A DNA stretch of 42,501 nucleotides from Tieghemiomyces parasiticus (lineage: Eukaryota; Kickxellomycota; Dimargaritomycetes; Dimargaritales; Dimargaritaceae), in NCBI GenBank assembly GCA_027575765.1, contig JANBPT010000349.1, positions 1-42,501 of the forward strand. Reading direction: 5' to 3'. The notes beneath the pieces are model-generated. The model was not told where the DNA came from. It saw only the letters and a program-made list of their open reading frames with translations, and did no database searches. Every line of letters begins with the position of its first letter. Within the stretch, counting starts at the first letter, position 1. Below are positions 11,049-20,952 of the stretch, one piece after another. The position numbers and the translations under genes were made by a program.

Positions 11049-13570
11049 GACACTGAATTATACTGGGTCAATGGCCATCAAGCTAGCGTGTTAAGAGCTG
11101 AGTCATGGTTAAAGCCTAGTCTGTTTTATACATGCCAGCTTGCTTCTATCGATGTATTGATGGGGGGGGGTACCATCCCATTGATGGCGGTTTATGAGCT
11201 ATGCATGGCTAAGTGAGGCCAATGATGGCCGTCGTCCTAGAGCGAGGGCGGAACGATTCCTAAAACAATTCAGGACCCAGTTACATATCGTCCACGGCTC
11301 CAATTTTCCACAGTACGTACTATCCTCATGTTCTTTGACCGGCTGAGAAACGAGTCTTGGGCATTTATGGTGCATCCTGGAATTACTGTTACATAGTACA
11401 AGAAGATTGCCTTGTTCAATACCTAGTTGTTTTTCTCGTACCGACTCTAACGTTATATAATATGATGGGGAAAACGCCGGGACAAGGACATATTGAAACT
11501 AAAGAGCTAGGTACCTAGGGGATAGTTTGGTTGTCAGATAATTGTGTTGTCTATTGTTTAGGCGCCACCTGTGACTTATGTGTCCGGTGCTTGGGTAAGG
11601 AGGTGGTTTTAGTGACCGCCAGAGTGTGTGCGGATAAAAACCTTTGCAAGCCGTTGGCAGAAGTAGAATCGTGAGGGATAAGTGCGGGGAGTCGCATGCG
11701 AGCGGCCCTAGTACGTAAGAGGATGTGTGGAAAAAAAAATAGAGTGTGACGTATGTGTGGGAGGGGTAGTCCATAGGATAAGGCGTGGAAGATGATGCCA
11801 AGGGAGGCTGCTTTGCAGCGCACGGGGGGGGGGAAGGGTGAATCTGGGAGGTTTGACATGGGTACGTCTTTCGGGCAAGGTTACTGCCCGCTTAATATAG
11901 TTTACCTGTTTCCAGGGGATTAGCGGTTCCCCTGAAAGTTATCTACGATCTTACCATCTATTAGACCATAACGTTGAACTCGGCGAGGAGTTGACCTGGT
12001 TCCTACTAGGCGAAAATCCTCGATAAACCCATACGTAACCGCTCCATACTGTCCGTATCACTCTCGTAACTATTTACACCAACCTAATTTGTAGGTTGGG
12101 GCCATTGTCATACCCCCCCCCGAAGAAAAAGAGCATTCACTTTGGGGTACCCCTACCAACACGACCTCCGCCCCTCCTGCACTGGTAACGCCGTTCTTCA
12201 TGATTCACGACCTCAAATGGCCTTCCTTGAAGCAATTCTTCTTTAAAGGCCACCAGACCGAGGACCCGCCAAAATACTGTCCTCCAAACAAAAACTAGCG
12301 GTTAAGAGTGCACAGCGCCATTACGACGACGGCCATCTAATCTACCTTTGCACTTCTTAACGTTTAAAAAACTTACTTCTCCTGGCTTTGGCCTACCACA
12401 GCTACGTAGATTGATTATACATTTGGTCTACCCAAAGATTACCAATTTGGAGAAGGGTATTTGGCACTACCGATTGCTTCAAAGTCCCACTATTCATGAT
12501 AATGTCCTCTGACAGAAAGCCGCTAGCACCTGCGTATTCATAAATACATCCCAATCGGTCATTATCTGTCCTTTGATCCCTAGCTTGGGAACCTTAAACT
12601 GGTCACGACCCAACTTAAGTACGTTGAGGCTATCGGAAATTCGGAGCTATGCAGACACCGACCTAGAAATTGCGAAAGAAGCGGTGTGAAACAGTTTAAA
12701 CCAATCTACGAAGTTGCCCAGTTCGATGGCCATCAGTCCGAAAGACGAATATGAATTATATAGATATATAGCTTTGGGATACTATAATACGGGTATGGCA
12801 TCTCAAAGGGCAGGGTGCGTCCGGGTAATAAGACTGGTGGTTGAGAACACCAGAGGCGACATTGAGTCAGCAGGTCTGACCAATAAATAATTACATTAGC
12901 ACCTAACACTGCTTACTTGTGCTTGCGTTGACGGCACTACCAGACTACACCTGTCCAAGAGCGACCCTTACCTTGTCCAATTGTCCATTCTTTCCTTTGA
13001 TGCCATCAACCTCGGCGGAAATTGGGCTACGGGGTCCTTCACTATATTTAGAGGCCCCCCTTGCCCGCTGCGTTCTCTGCACGTCTTTCAGACCGACGGA
13101 GACTGCAGATAATGCCAAAGCTCGCCACCGGGTATAGCGTGCAGTGATGCCGGTATCCTGTTAATATCTTAGGCGACACCTACAGTGGCCGTCTTATAAA
13201 TTCTGCTACATCGCCCGATTCTAAGGCTTAACGTGACCTAGAATAACTTAACTTTGGCGACAGTATTATTAACGAAGATGATGATTCATGGTTTTGATTT
13301 ATGAAAACATAACCACCCGGCTAATACGGAAGCTAAAGACGAGGGTTTCTAAATTGGAAATGTAAGTATTACAAGGTAAGAGGTTAGGAAACGCCGAGCT
13401 ATACATAAACAAGGTATACAGGTACTGGCCAGCCCTAGCAGAGGGGAGTCGAGGGGAGAGCATTTTCTATGGTGTCGCCGTATTTAGTGGGCGGATGGCA
13501 GCCAAGTCAGCCAGAGCTTGCTTATCCCTGACGTACCACTGCATTCAATACGGCTACTTCCCGCAGTAGC
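11049..13570. other. gene-poor spacer after Ku80
   Basis: No recognisable gene in 2.5 kb. 11.5-11.87 kb is purine-rich on the + strand, which in this window is typical of the leader of a minus-strand gene. The only frames there are two overlapping unrecognised ones, one with a true ATG (11551-11859, 102 codons). Homopolymer G or C runs occur near 11162, 11824 and 12113. A perfect 8-bp hairpin sits at 12079-12099. 12.1-13.4 kb is AT-richer than the genes and looks non-coding. Confidence 0.5.
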
Positions 13571-13822
13571 TTAATTCTTCACAGCCTTGTACCCCTTGCG
13601 AAGGCCATACGCGCCGGCGACACCCCCGGCTACTCTGCCAAAGGCACCAGCCCCCGCCTTCCCGGCCAGTTTGTATCCGGCGACACCACCGGCGACGGTG
13701 GCCGAGAGTGTCCCGAAGCCAGGGCTACGACGGTGCAGCTGGACATTGGCGGGCAGCGACTGTGCCTGGCCCAAGGTGGCGGCGACGGCGATGATAATGA
13801 GGGCGGTGGTGAAGAACTGCAT
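13571..13822 (-). CDS. small secreted glycine-zipper peptide precursor
   Basis: Single exon, 83 aa, with an ATG in good context (ACC before it). Residues 1-20 are a clear signal peptide ending GQA. A dibasic site, HRR at 30-32, suits Kex2-type processing. The remaining ~51 residues are rich in glycine and alanine with GxxxG-like spacing. VAGGVAG occurs twice (43-49 and 64-70), and the tail is lysine/arginine-rich (GLRKGYKAVKN). A consensus TATA box lies 135 bp upstream with a CT-rich leader on the coding strand, suggesting strong regulated expression. No cysteines are present, so it is not a typical disulphide-rich effector. Glycine zippers often pack in or against membranes, so a membrane-active or self-assembling secreted peptide is possible. 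The family is unknown to me and the function is not established. Confidence 0.7.
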   Translation of the reverse strand: MQFFTTALIIIAVAATLGQAQSLPANVQLHRRSPGFGTLSATVAGGVAGYKLAGKAGAGAFGRVAGGVAGAYGLRKGYKAVKN

Positions 13823-13956
13823 GGTAATGGAGCGTGGCTGGGGGGAGACGGTGGTGGGCTGAAATATGGAGTGGAGGGAGGCTGCTCAGAAAGAAGGTGG
13901 TCGTAAGCGAGTGGTAGTGGTTGATGATGGAGGCAGCAGGAGGGAACGGGTAAGGC

Positions 13957-13964
13957 TATTTATA
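13957..13964 (-). promoter_or_regulatory. TATA box of the glycine-zipper peptide gene
   Basis: The minus strand reads TATAAATA, a full TATA-box match, about 135 bp before the start codon at 13822. The intervening leader is pyrimidine-rich on the coding strand, as at other genes here. Confidence 0.6.
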
Positions 13965-16035
13965 CGGCACCTGGTTAGGACCGCCATTCGGCCGTATTGC
14001 AAACCTAAGGTGGGCAGACCGCCTAGAGACTGCGTGCAAGCGCCAGGTAGTTGGTCAACTACCCTCCCTTGCGCACCGATGCCAAGGCCCACGGACCCTC
14101 GACGAACGGCTGAGGTCTACCGACCGATTGCAGTTGGTGCAAATAATAGATGTAGACCTACGGGACCAGTTACTTGTTCATTGGAATAGCCGATGGGGCT
14201 CATGATAAAAATACATCGTAGTAGTACAGGAAGACCAGGGTCTTGCCGTGGACCTGCCGCCGGCAGGGCCAAATGGGAGGCAGCAGCTCGTAAGGACGGT
14301 CCCAATCACTAGCTGGTGTAAGCGGAGAATACTACTCGCCTCGGTAGGCCGGAATCGTAGAAGGAAGAGACAGGCGCTACAGGGCCCATCAGTGCCTAAT
14401 TTGGACAGTACAGAGCCCGAGCAAAGGGCACAGTGGCATCAAGGATAGGGGTTTGGGCGACTGGCCTTGACTACGTATGTTGTGGTGCTTTATAGTATTC
14501 TGTACGGAAACGAACGTCGAGAAGTGAGAAGTCGTGGACTGCCGCAGGACCCTCTGCCTTTGCCCAATTTGACTATCTCGGAATTCGTCGTCCAACTGAA
14601 GGGGGGATGCTGGCTAATTTTATCAGCATGGAGCCACTATACGCTGTCGTTGCCACGGCTGAGGATTAAAGAGGTGCAAAATGTGTGTGAGTGTCGAAAG
14701 ACCCCAACTTTAGGTCTTCATGACCACACCTTCGAATTTCAGCGGGGTCTGGAAGCACTATGGATATCGCCATCTATATAGGCCCAGCAATCATATAGGT
14801 CCACCGAACGCTGGAGCCGGAAAAAAAACGTACAAGGGAATGGATCGATACAAGGACCGCTAATAGGGTGCTCGGCGTTACCCGGGTGAAGTAGCCCAAA
14901 CGCTTTACTGGAATGAAAAGAGTGATGGGTGGAAAATATCTTCATCGCATACCGCATTCGTGTGATGTCGCCAATAATACCGATCAGGGAAGGTTGAGAC
15001 CTTTAACCCAACCTAACGCCACTAACCTCTGATTACGGTAGCTAAGGTAGTTAGTTCAGGATAGGGCGATGGTCGCCCCTTGTCCTTATTATAAACGACT
15101 GCCCTCGCCGAGTATGTGAATGCGTGTGACGTTGCAACCCTCTCATCTCCGTAGAGACAAATGTACACTGATACTCCATAGGGGCCTGTGCCCATGCTTG
15201 CCCATATGGGGAATTTCACAGTAATTTGCTATTAACAAACCAATGGGTTGACAACGGCATGTAAATACTAACGTTTGGAGACCTAAAGTCCATACCCGGC
15301 ACAGCGTCCCCGAAAATTTTCGACCAGACGGGGGAAACCCATCCCCCATCGGGCAACTGATATTTCCAAAGTACATCATGAAACCCTCTTCACCACGGAA
15401 GTATAGGCCATATCCCTCATGCGGATCGACCCCTTTTGGGTCGAAACTGCCAGGCTAGTCTGTTGCGCAGTCCATGCGTACCCTGTTGTTGCGGCTGAGG
15501 GGCTAATCTTGAAGCCACTGCAGCCATTGATCCGCAGCTACCACTTCACTGTGGTCATTGATCCGCAGCCGCGACTCAACTGCGGCATCGAGCAGGTAGC
15601 AGAGCGGCTACACTTGATCCCCTCAATTGCTTTACTACTACCGTTAATTGAGGAACTACTATGACCATACGCTAGCTAGTCTTTAACGGTGGAACCCCAG
15701 TGACCTGCCTGTTGCTCATTGCATGTCCAAAGTTCCCCCAGAACATGGTGATCACGCCGAATAGCCCCAAGAGACACACTACTAGTTTCCCTGGTATGTC
15801 GCAACCCCTAGTAGTTTTGGCCCGCTAGGGCCTACCATATAAAATAGACCGCTCCGCTGCTCTACTGAAAGACTTACCCACAGAGCCTTTGGTTATTCTA
15901 CCTTCTTAGCGCTTACTGCCCCCGGCCTTTCGCAGCGGTCGTTCATCCCATCGGCACCTCCTTTTCGCCGCATCTCATTGGCTCACTTTCTACTCGACTG
16001 AACTACATCCCCGGCAATCCCATTGAACCTCTGCT
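13965..16035. other. gene-poor spacer upstream of the CHY zinc-finger gene
   Basis: About 2 kb without a recognisable gene. An ATG-initiated 81-codon frame at 15419-15664(+) has a leucine-rich end but no family I know. It includes a 14-bp direct repeat (15525-15538 and 15556-15569). The last ~180 bases before 16036 are CT-rich and are probably the leader and promoter of the zinc-finger gene. Confidence 0.5.
15525..15569. repeat. 14-bp tandem-like direct repeat, 31-bp period
   Basis: CATTGATCCGCAGC occurs at 15525-15538 and at 15556-15569. The flanks are similar (CCACT before each copy). It could be a duplicated binding site or a short tandem duplication. Confidence 0.65.
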
Positions 16036-18610
16036 ATGGCCTCATCGGAGCCCAAACCCCTACAAGTTCCAACTACCACCCGCCCCCGCCCGCCACCGCC
16101 GTGCCATTTCTTCGCCAAGGGATGCTGCCGAGCCGGTGACCAGTGCGCCTTCAGGCATGTGCCTCCTTCAGAGTCTTCGACCTCTACCACTGTAGCAGCC
16201 GAGCCCAATTCAAGCCGATCGCGACAGCGGCCCCGTCAGCGGCGGCCCAGACGCAGCGGCAAGGAAACCCAGATTCGGAACCCAAAACTAGCACAGGCCA
16301 GGACGGCCGCACCGCCACCACTTCCGTCCATTGGCCACCTCGTTGATGAGTTGAAGGCCCATCCGGTTTGGAAAACGGATGTAGATACGCCTGATACGAC
16401 TGCGGGCACGGCGTGCGTCTCCGTGGCCTTCCCGCCCTCGGATCCCGATTTCCCCTTCGACATCGCATACCTCCATATACAGTTTGCCCTTGCTGTTGCT
16501 TCTGACCCGACCATTGCTGAGCCCGAAGGGGAGAAGGAGGCGACAGGCCCGGCCCAACTGGTGGGGGTCACAGTACGAAACCCCAATGTACCTACCGGTG
16601 TGCGCATTAATATTGAGCAGTTCGTTCTTCGCAATGCGACTGCCCACCCTGACCCTTTGTCTCTGCGAGTACTCGTCGAACACCTGGACAAGCACCTTGA
16701 GGCCCTGATGAAAAAGGACCCGGCGCCGGTCGTCCGGTTTATTAATCACCGCGGGACGGCAGAGCCTGCCGCACCGCCATCCGTCGCGACGGCGTCGTCG
16801 CGAAACTCAGTGTCGAAACCCGCCCGGACCCGGTCTGGGCCCAGTACCGCGGCCCGGGCACCCGTGACCCGCCCGCCAGTGGCCGCCCCGCGACGTCCCG
16901 TGGCCGACCGTCGCACTATGGAACTCGGCCAGCTCGAGCGGCGGTTCCGCGCGGTGTGCCGGCCGCTCACGCCGTCGATGGACGACCCCTTTCGTTTGGC
17001 GGCAGATTTTACGGCCACCGATCCGGATTTCCCGTTCCGTCAGCGTGAACTACACCTCATCTTTAGCATCCCTCAGGCCTACCCGGCTGTCCCTGCAGAG
17101 CTTGAACTGGAACCTTTGGAACCCGACGCGGCATTCCAACCGATACGCTTGGCGGCGGCAGGCCGGGCCTTCACCGACCATATGCGCCAGTACCCACATA
17201 AATCATTGGTTCAAGTTCTCAACTGGCTGGACCGAGAGTTGGGCACGCTGCTGACCGTAGATCCCTTAGCCATGGCCTTTGACGGCTTGGCGCTGGGTAG
17301 TGTTTCAAATAATGCCGCTGATGCACATGAATTCGGCGGTCATTCGGCCCCCGGCACGGTATCGGCCTCCGCCGGGCAGCTCTTCCGCTCGCCCTCGCAC
17401 CGAGGGATCCACATCCAGGCGGTCCACACAGAGCTTCTCTCGGCCGACCTTATCTTCAGCTCCAAACTGAGCCTACAAGTCACTTGTGCGCGGTGCCGCA
17501 CGTCTAATTCGTTTACCAGCATTGCACCCACCTATGAGCGGCCCAACACGGGTGTCAAAACCGCCCCAACCACCAGTACTTGGAGCGCTGCGACAGAGTT
17601 CGTGTACGACCACCCGCGGTGGACCCGGTGCCCTTCCTGCCAGCAGGGCCTTGGTGTCCGGTTCCGCCCAGATTATATCCACTCAGGTTCGTTTTCGGTC
17701 GGTTTCTTGGACACGGAGGGCTGCGAACCGCTTGACCTCCTTCCATCCAGCTTCCACGCAGTGTGCAGCCACTGTAACCACGAGGCGGTGCCGCCACGCG
17801 AGGCAGCCGCTTCAGTGCGTTCGATAGGTCCCGTTACAGACACCCAGCCGGCCACATCTACCGATGATGCTGGAACCAATACTGTACCAGCCAGTCCGCC
17901 GGCCCAGGGATCATCGGCGCAGCCGCTATCGGCGGTTACTCCGGCGTCCTTGGTCAACTTCCCCTGTCCGCAGTGCCATCAGCGCATCAAGTTTAACGTC
18001 CAGGGCATCCGGTTCCTCCGCATCTCGCCGGGTTGGCCCCTCGCCACTCCCGAAAAGTACCAGAGCACCGTGGCGAAAGCAAACCGGGTAACGAAGGAGA
18101 AACTTGGGATTGTCCCCGGCCAGGTAAGCCGTCGTTGCGACCCATATCCGGTGTGGATTCCAGCTTAACCTTCCCCTTGCACCTTGGGCTCTTCCTGTCC
18201 CCCTCCCTCTTATTAGCCCAATTACATCTCTAAACGTCTGCTACCTTCCCACGTATATCCCCCTTACACAGCCTCTGCCCACCAAAGGAGCTTGTAAGCA
18301 CTACCGGAAGTCCTTTCGCTGGTTTCGCTTCCCCTGTTGTGGCAAAGTGTACCCCTGCGACAACTGCCACGACGACGCGGAAGATCATGAGAGCGAGCTG
18401 GCGCGGCGGATCATCTGCGGCCTGTGCTCTCGCGAGCAATCCTTCCAATCGGGCAACGTGTGCGTGCATTGTGCCGGATCGACGGTCAAACGCCAGGACG
18501 GGCGCCCGTTCTGGGAGGGTGGCGAGGGAATGCGTGACCGCACCAAAATGAGCCGCCGGGACCCGCACAAGTACCGTGGACTGACAAAAACGGTGGCCAA
18601 GAAGGGCTAA
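16036..18610 (+). CDS. CCCH and CHY zinc-finger protein with two RWD-like repeats
   Basis: Two exons, 16036-18123 and 18272-18610, joined in phase 0 across a 148-nt intron (GTAAGC...ACACAG), giving 808 aa. The ATG sits in good context (GCTATGGCC). Domains in order: a CCCH finger C23-x7-C31-x5-C37-x3-H41; a basic linker; two related RWD-like segments (about 100-228 and 296-408) sharing DPDFPF, L-H-hydrophobic-x-F and a closing amphipathic helix; two zinc-ribbon-like pairs (CARC 484-487 with CPSC 532-535; CSHC 577-580 with CPQC 644-647). The second exon carries a CHY zinc finger beginning GACKHYRKSFRWFRFPCCG and rich in CxxC pairs. CHY fingers are known in plant and animal RCHY1-type ubiquitin ligases and yeast Hot13, but no RING finger follows here. 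CCCH fingers usually bind RNA and RWD folds bind proteins, so an RNA- or ubiquitin-linked regulatory role is plausible but unproven. Confidence 0.85.
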
Positions 18611-19116
18611 TGTATCTCCGGTGTAAGGACTGCCATGCAATTTACCTCCATTCGAGCATTCTCTCGTTTCCTGCACAAGTAAAGTTGCATCCTTTCCGTT
18701 GGACCAATTCGATGCTTTATTAAGGAAGCGTGGGTCACATGACTTGATGGTACATCACCTTGATACCCAGGACGTCATAGTGCCCCTATCTTGATGATCA
18801 TGACAGCTGTAGACCAATCTCGGCATGGTGACTGATTGATGAGAACAAGGGAGGGAGTTTAGGTATAAAGAGCAGTGAGGGGGAGGGGAATCGGTGAGGA
18901 TAATTTAGCGGCAGAGAGTGGATAGGACAACCGGCACCATTTTGGGAAAACTATGACTGCAAATAGCACCAGCCCATCCGTAGGTTTGGCACTATCTCTG
19001 CTCTCGCCGGATTGGTGTTCCCTTTCAAGTTGTTTTCAATCGTGCTGCGTCCCGCTTCTTTCTACTACTAACCTGTTTATTTAAAAAATTATTATTTTTT
19101 CTCCCTCTCGCCTACT
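18611..19116. other. spacer between the zinc-finger and Nudix genes
   Basis: No gene seen. A TATAAAG element lies at 18864-18870, and an A/T-rich tract followed by a short CT leader ends directly at the Nudix start. The first part is probably the 3' UTR of the zinc-finger gene. Confidence 0.5.
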
Positions 19117-19779
19117 ATGCTTGCCACCCCCACCACCACGCTGACGACGGCCCCACTCGTCAAGGAAGTCCGTGAGCTCCTCGATGCATACCTAGTGCAG
19201 TATCCGGAGGAACGTGACGACGTCCGGGTCCTCTTGGGCCAGCTGGCCAACCCCGACGAGGACGTCCTGACGCGCCGAAACTTCACGGGCCACGTGACGG
19301 CCAGTGCCTTCGTCGTTCACCACGACACCAAGTCCGTCCTGCTCCTCCAGCACCTCAGCCTGGGCCGTTTGTTACAGCCGGGCGGACACGTCGACCATGA
19401 CGACCCGGGGATTTTAGCAGCGGCCATGCGTGAAGTGAGCGAAGAAACGTCGCTGCGGTGGCCGGGAGACCTGAAGGTTTGTCAGCCCACTACAGCTACC
19501 AGACAGCAGCCGTCGCGGCCAGCAATGATGGGCCGTCAGGGGTTGATGATTGTCCCGTTCGATGTCGACGTCCACTACATCCCTCCCAACCCTAAGAAGG
19601 GCGAGCCTGGACATTGGCACCATGATTTCCGGTACTTGGTGACCACCGACCGACATGAGGTGGCCGTGAACCCTCAGGAAGCAGCGGGCTACTCATGGAC
19701 GAGCTTCGACGAATTCAGTCGGATGCCAGGGTTCAGAAAAGTTGCGGTGAAGATCGCGGCACTGTTGCCCATGGAATGA
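19117..19779 (+). CDS. Nudix hydrolase with variant Nudix box
   Basis: Single exon, 220 aa, ATG at 19117. An N-terminal helical segment (about 10-56) precedes a Nudix fold starting at VTASAFVVHH (60-69). The Nudix box spans about 90-112: GHVDHDDPGILAAAMREVSE followed by ET. The core catalytic/metal-binding REVSEE (105-110) is intact. The glutamate usually found earlier in the box is replaced by aspartate, and the spacing to RE is one residue longer than the classical GX5EX7REUXEEXGU. The second half (HHDFRYLVTT, EAAGYSWTSFDEF) fits the rest of the fold. Nudix enzymes cleave a nucleoside diphosphate linked to another group; the substrate here cannot be told from sequence. It is probably cytosolic, as no targeting signal is obvious. 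The QPGGHxD type of box is also found in bacterial sanitising Nudix proteins. Confidence 0.88.
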   Translation: MLATPTTTLTTAPLVKEVRELLDAYLVQYPEERDDVRVLLGQLANPDEDVLTRRNFTGHVTASAFVVHHDTKSVLLLQHLSLGRLLQPGGHVDHDDPGILAAAMREVSEETSLRWPGDLKVCQPTTATRQQPSRPAMMGRQGLMIVPFDVDVHYIPPNPKKGEPGHWHHDFRYLVTTDRHEVAVNPQEAAGYSWTSFDEFSRMPGFRKVAVKIAALLPME

Positions 19780-20952
19780 TACCCCGCCTGATTCCCTATA
19801 TGGATTATAAAAGGAATACGTCATAGGCCTAGCCGGTGCATTGGGAGGGGAGGGACGATAAGGCCCTTCGCCAGTTTTCATGCATGTCACCTTCGTTTGT
19901 TACCATTTCCACGCCGTTCCACCCCCACCCGCTTCATCGCCGTGTCCCCTAAACGGCATACCCACATTAAAGCTTGGTACCCTTCGCTCCCTACACTTGC
20001 TACTTTGTATGTGGAACATGATACGCCTTGTTCTTTTTTCTATAAAGGGCTGCTGGCTTTTGGAGCCACGTGCTACCCGCCCCTGGCATAGACTGGTGGG
20101 CGCTGCCCCTTACAGACACTTTTACGACCCCGCTCTTCTCACCATATGACGGACTACCCACACTCCCAATCAGTACAACGGGCAGCATCGCCGTGCGTAC
20201 TTAAACCCCCCGGTTTATACTAACCAGCCTCCACCGCTGTCGGCGGCGCATATTTGTTTTTCCGGTCTATACTTAGAGCCAAGGCCAATCTGCCAGCTCA
20301 AAAGATATCGCTCCGCTTCTTAACGTGCGGGGCTGTACTTCTGCTGGTGGGGCCGATTGCCTCACTGAACTTCTCCCTCCCCTCGCTGCATTGCTTCGTC
20401 ACCATTACCGTAACGCCATCCTGCCGCCGCTCCAACAGGGAAGTTGGCTTCAGCTTCCGGTGGTACAGCGGCTAGGTTTGTACGCTTTACACACCCAATC
20501 AATGGGTGTTAGCGGCACATTTTGCAAAACCCTTCACTACCTATACTTTCTCTGCGTATCCTGGCGGCGCACCCATATGTCTTGCTGGTTCGACTCCGGC
20601 CCTAGGGCGGGGTCCGGTCCTTTTTAGCCACTTACTTCCTGCTTCAGTCGCCCTGTCTATGTCAAGCCCTTTCCAAAGTCGCTGCACCAAACTTCCCATG
20701 GTTGTTGTTTTAACCACCGTTTCTCTCACCCTACGCTATAATTATATTCTCTCTACCGAGGTGCTTGCGTCTGTCAACGGTTGGCCTGTTTTCCCGAACC
20801 CAGTGTCTGCGTAGCCCATATCCCCTTCAATCTACTTGAAAGGGTTACCCACCCTTGCTTCCGGGGAGCTGCGCGATTCTCTGTCTCGCACCCTTGACTC
20901 TCTCACCACACATATTCATCTTTGGCCCTACAACCTGGTAGTTCCTCGTGAG
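19780..20952. other. spacer between the Nudix and CDF genes; contains a Pol III-like element
   Basis: No protein gene recognised. At 20587-20597 there is an exact RNA polymerase III B-box match (GGTTCGACTCC), followed 24 bp later by a T5 run at 20621-20625. Several short hairpins lie between 20400 and 20520. The last ~350 bases before 20953 are CT-rich and probably form the CDF promoter and leader. Confidence 0.45.
20584..20625 (+). promoter_or_regulatory. possible Pol III B box with T-run terminator
   Basis: GCTGG TTCGACT CCGGC (20584-20600) folds as a perfect tRNA-style T arm with five pairs, one of them G-U. It contains a consensus B box. TTTTT at 20621-20625 could terminate Pol III. No matching acceptor stem, anticodon arm or clear A box was found at tRNA spacing, so this is not a normal tRNA gene. 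It could mark the 3' part of a longer small RNA, a tRNA relic, or chance. Confidence 0.25.

Noticed and set aside
12079..12099. Perfect 8-bp hairpin CCAACCTA/TAGGTTGG with a 5-nt loop
   Set aside because: A few such hairpins are expected by chance in 42 kb, and nothing nearby suggests a function.
20530..20607. tRNA gene around the T-arm-like sequence at 20584-20600
   Set aside because: No sequence about 70 bases upstream complements the expected 3' acceptor strand, and no anticodon arm with U33 was found.
20836..20952. 39-residue N-terminal extension of the CDF transporter
   Set aside because: It would start at TTG; the first ATG in frame is 20953 and the upstream DNA is CT-rich like other leaders.
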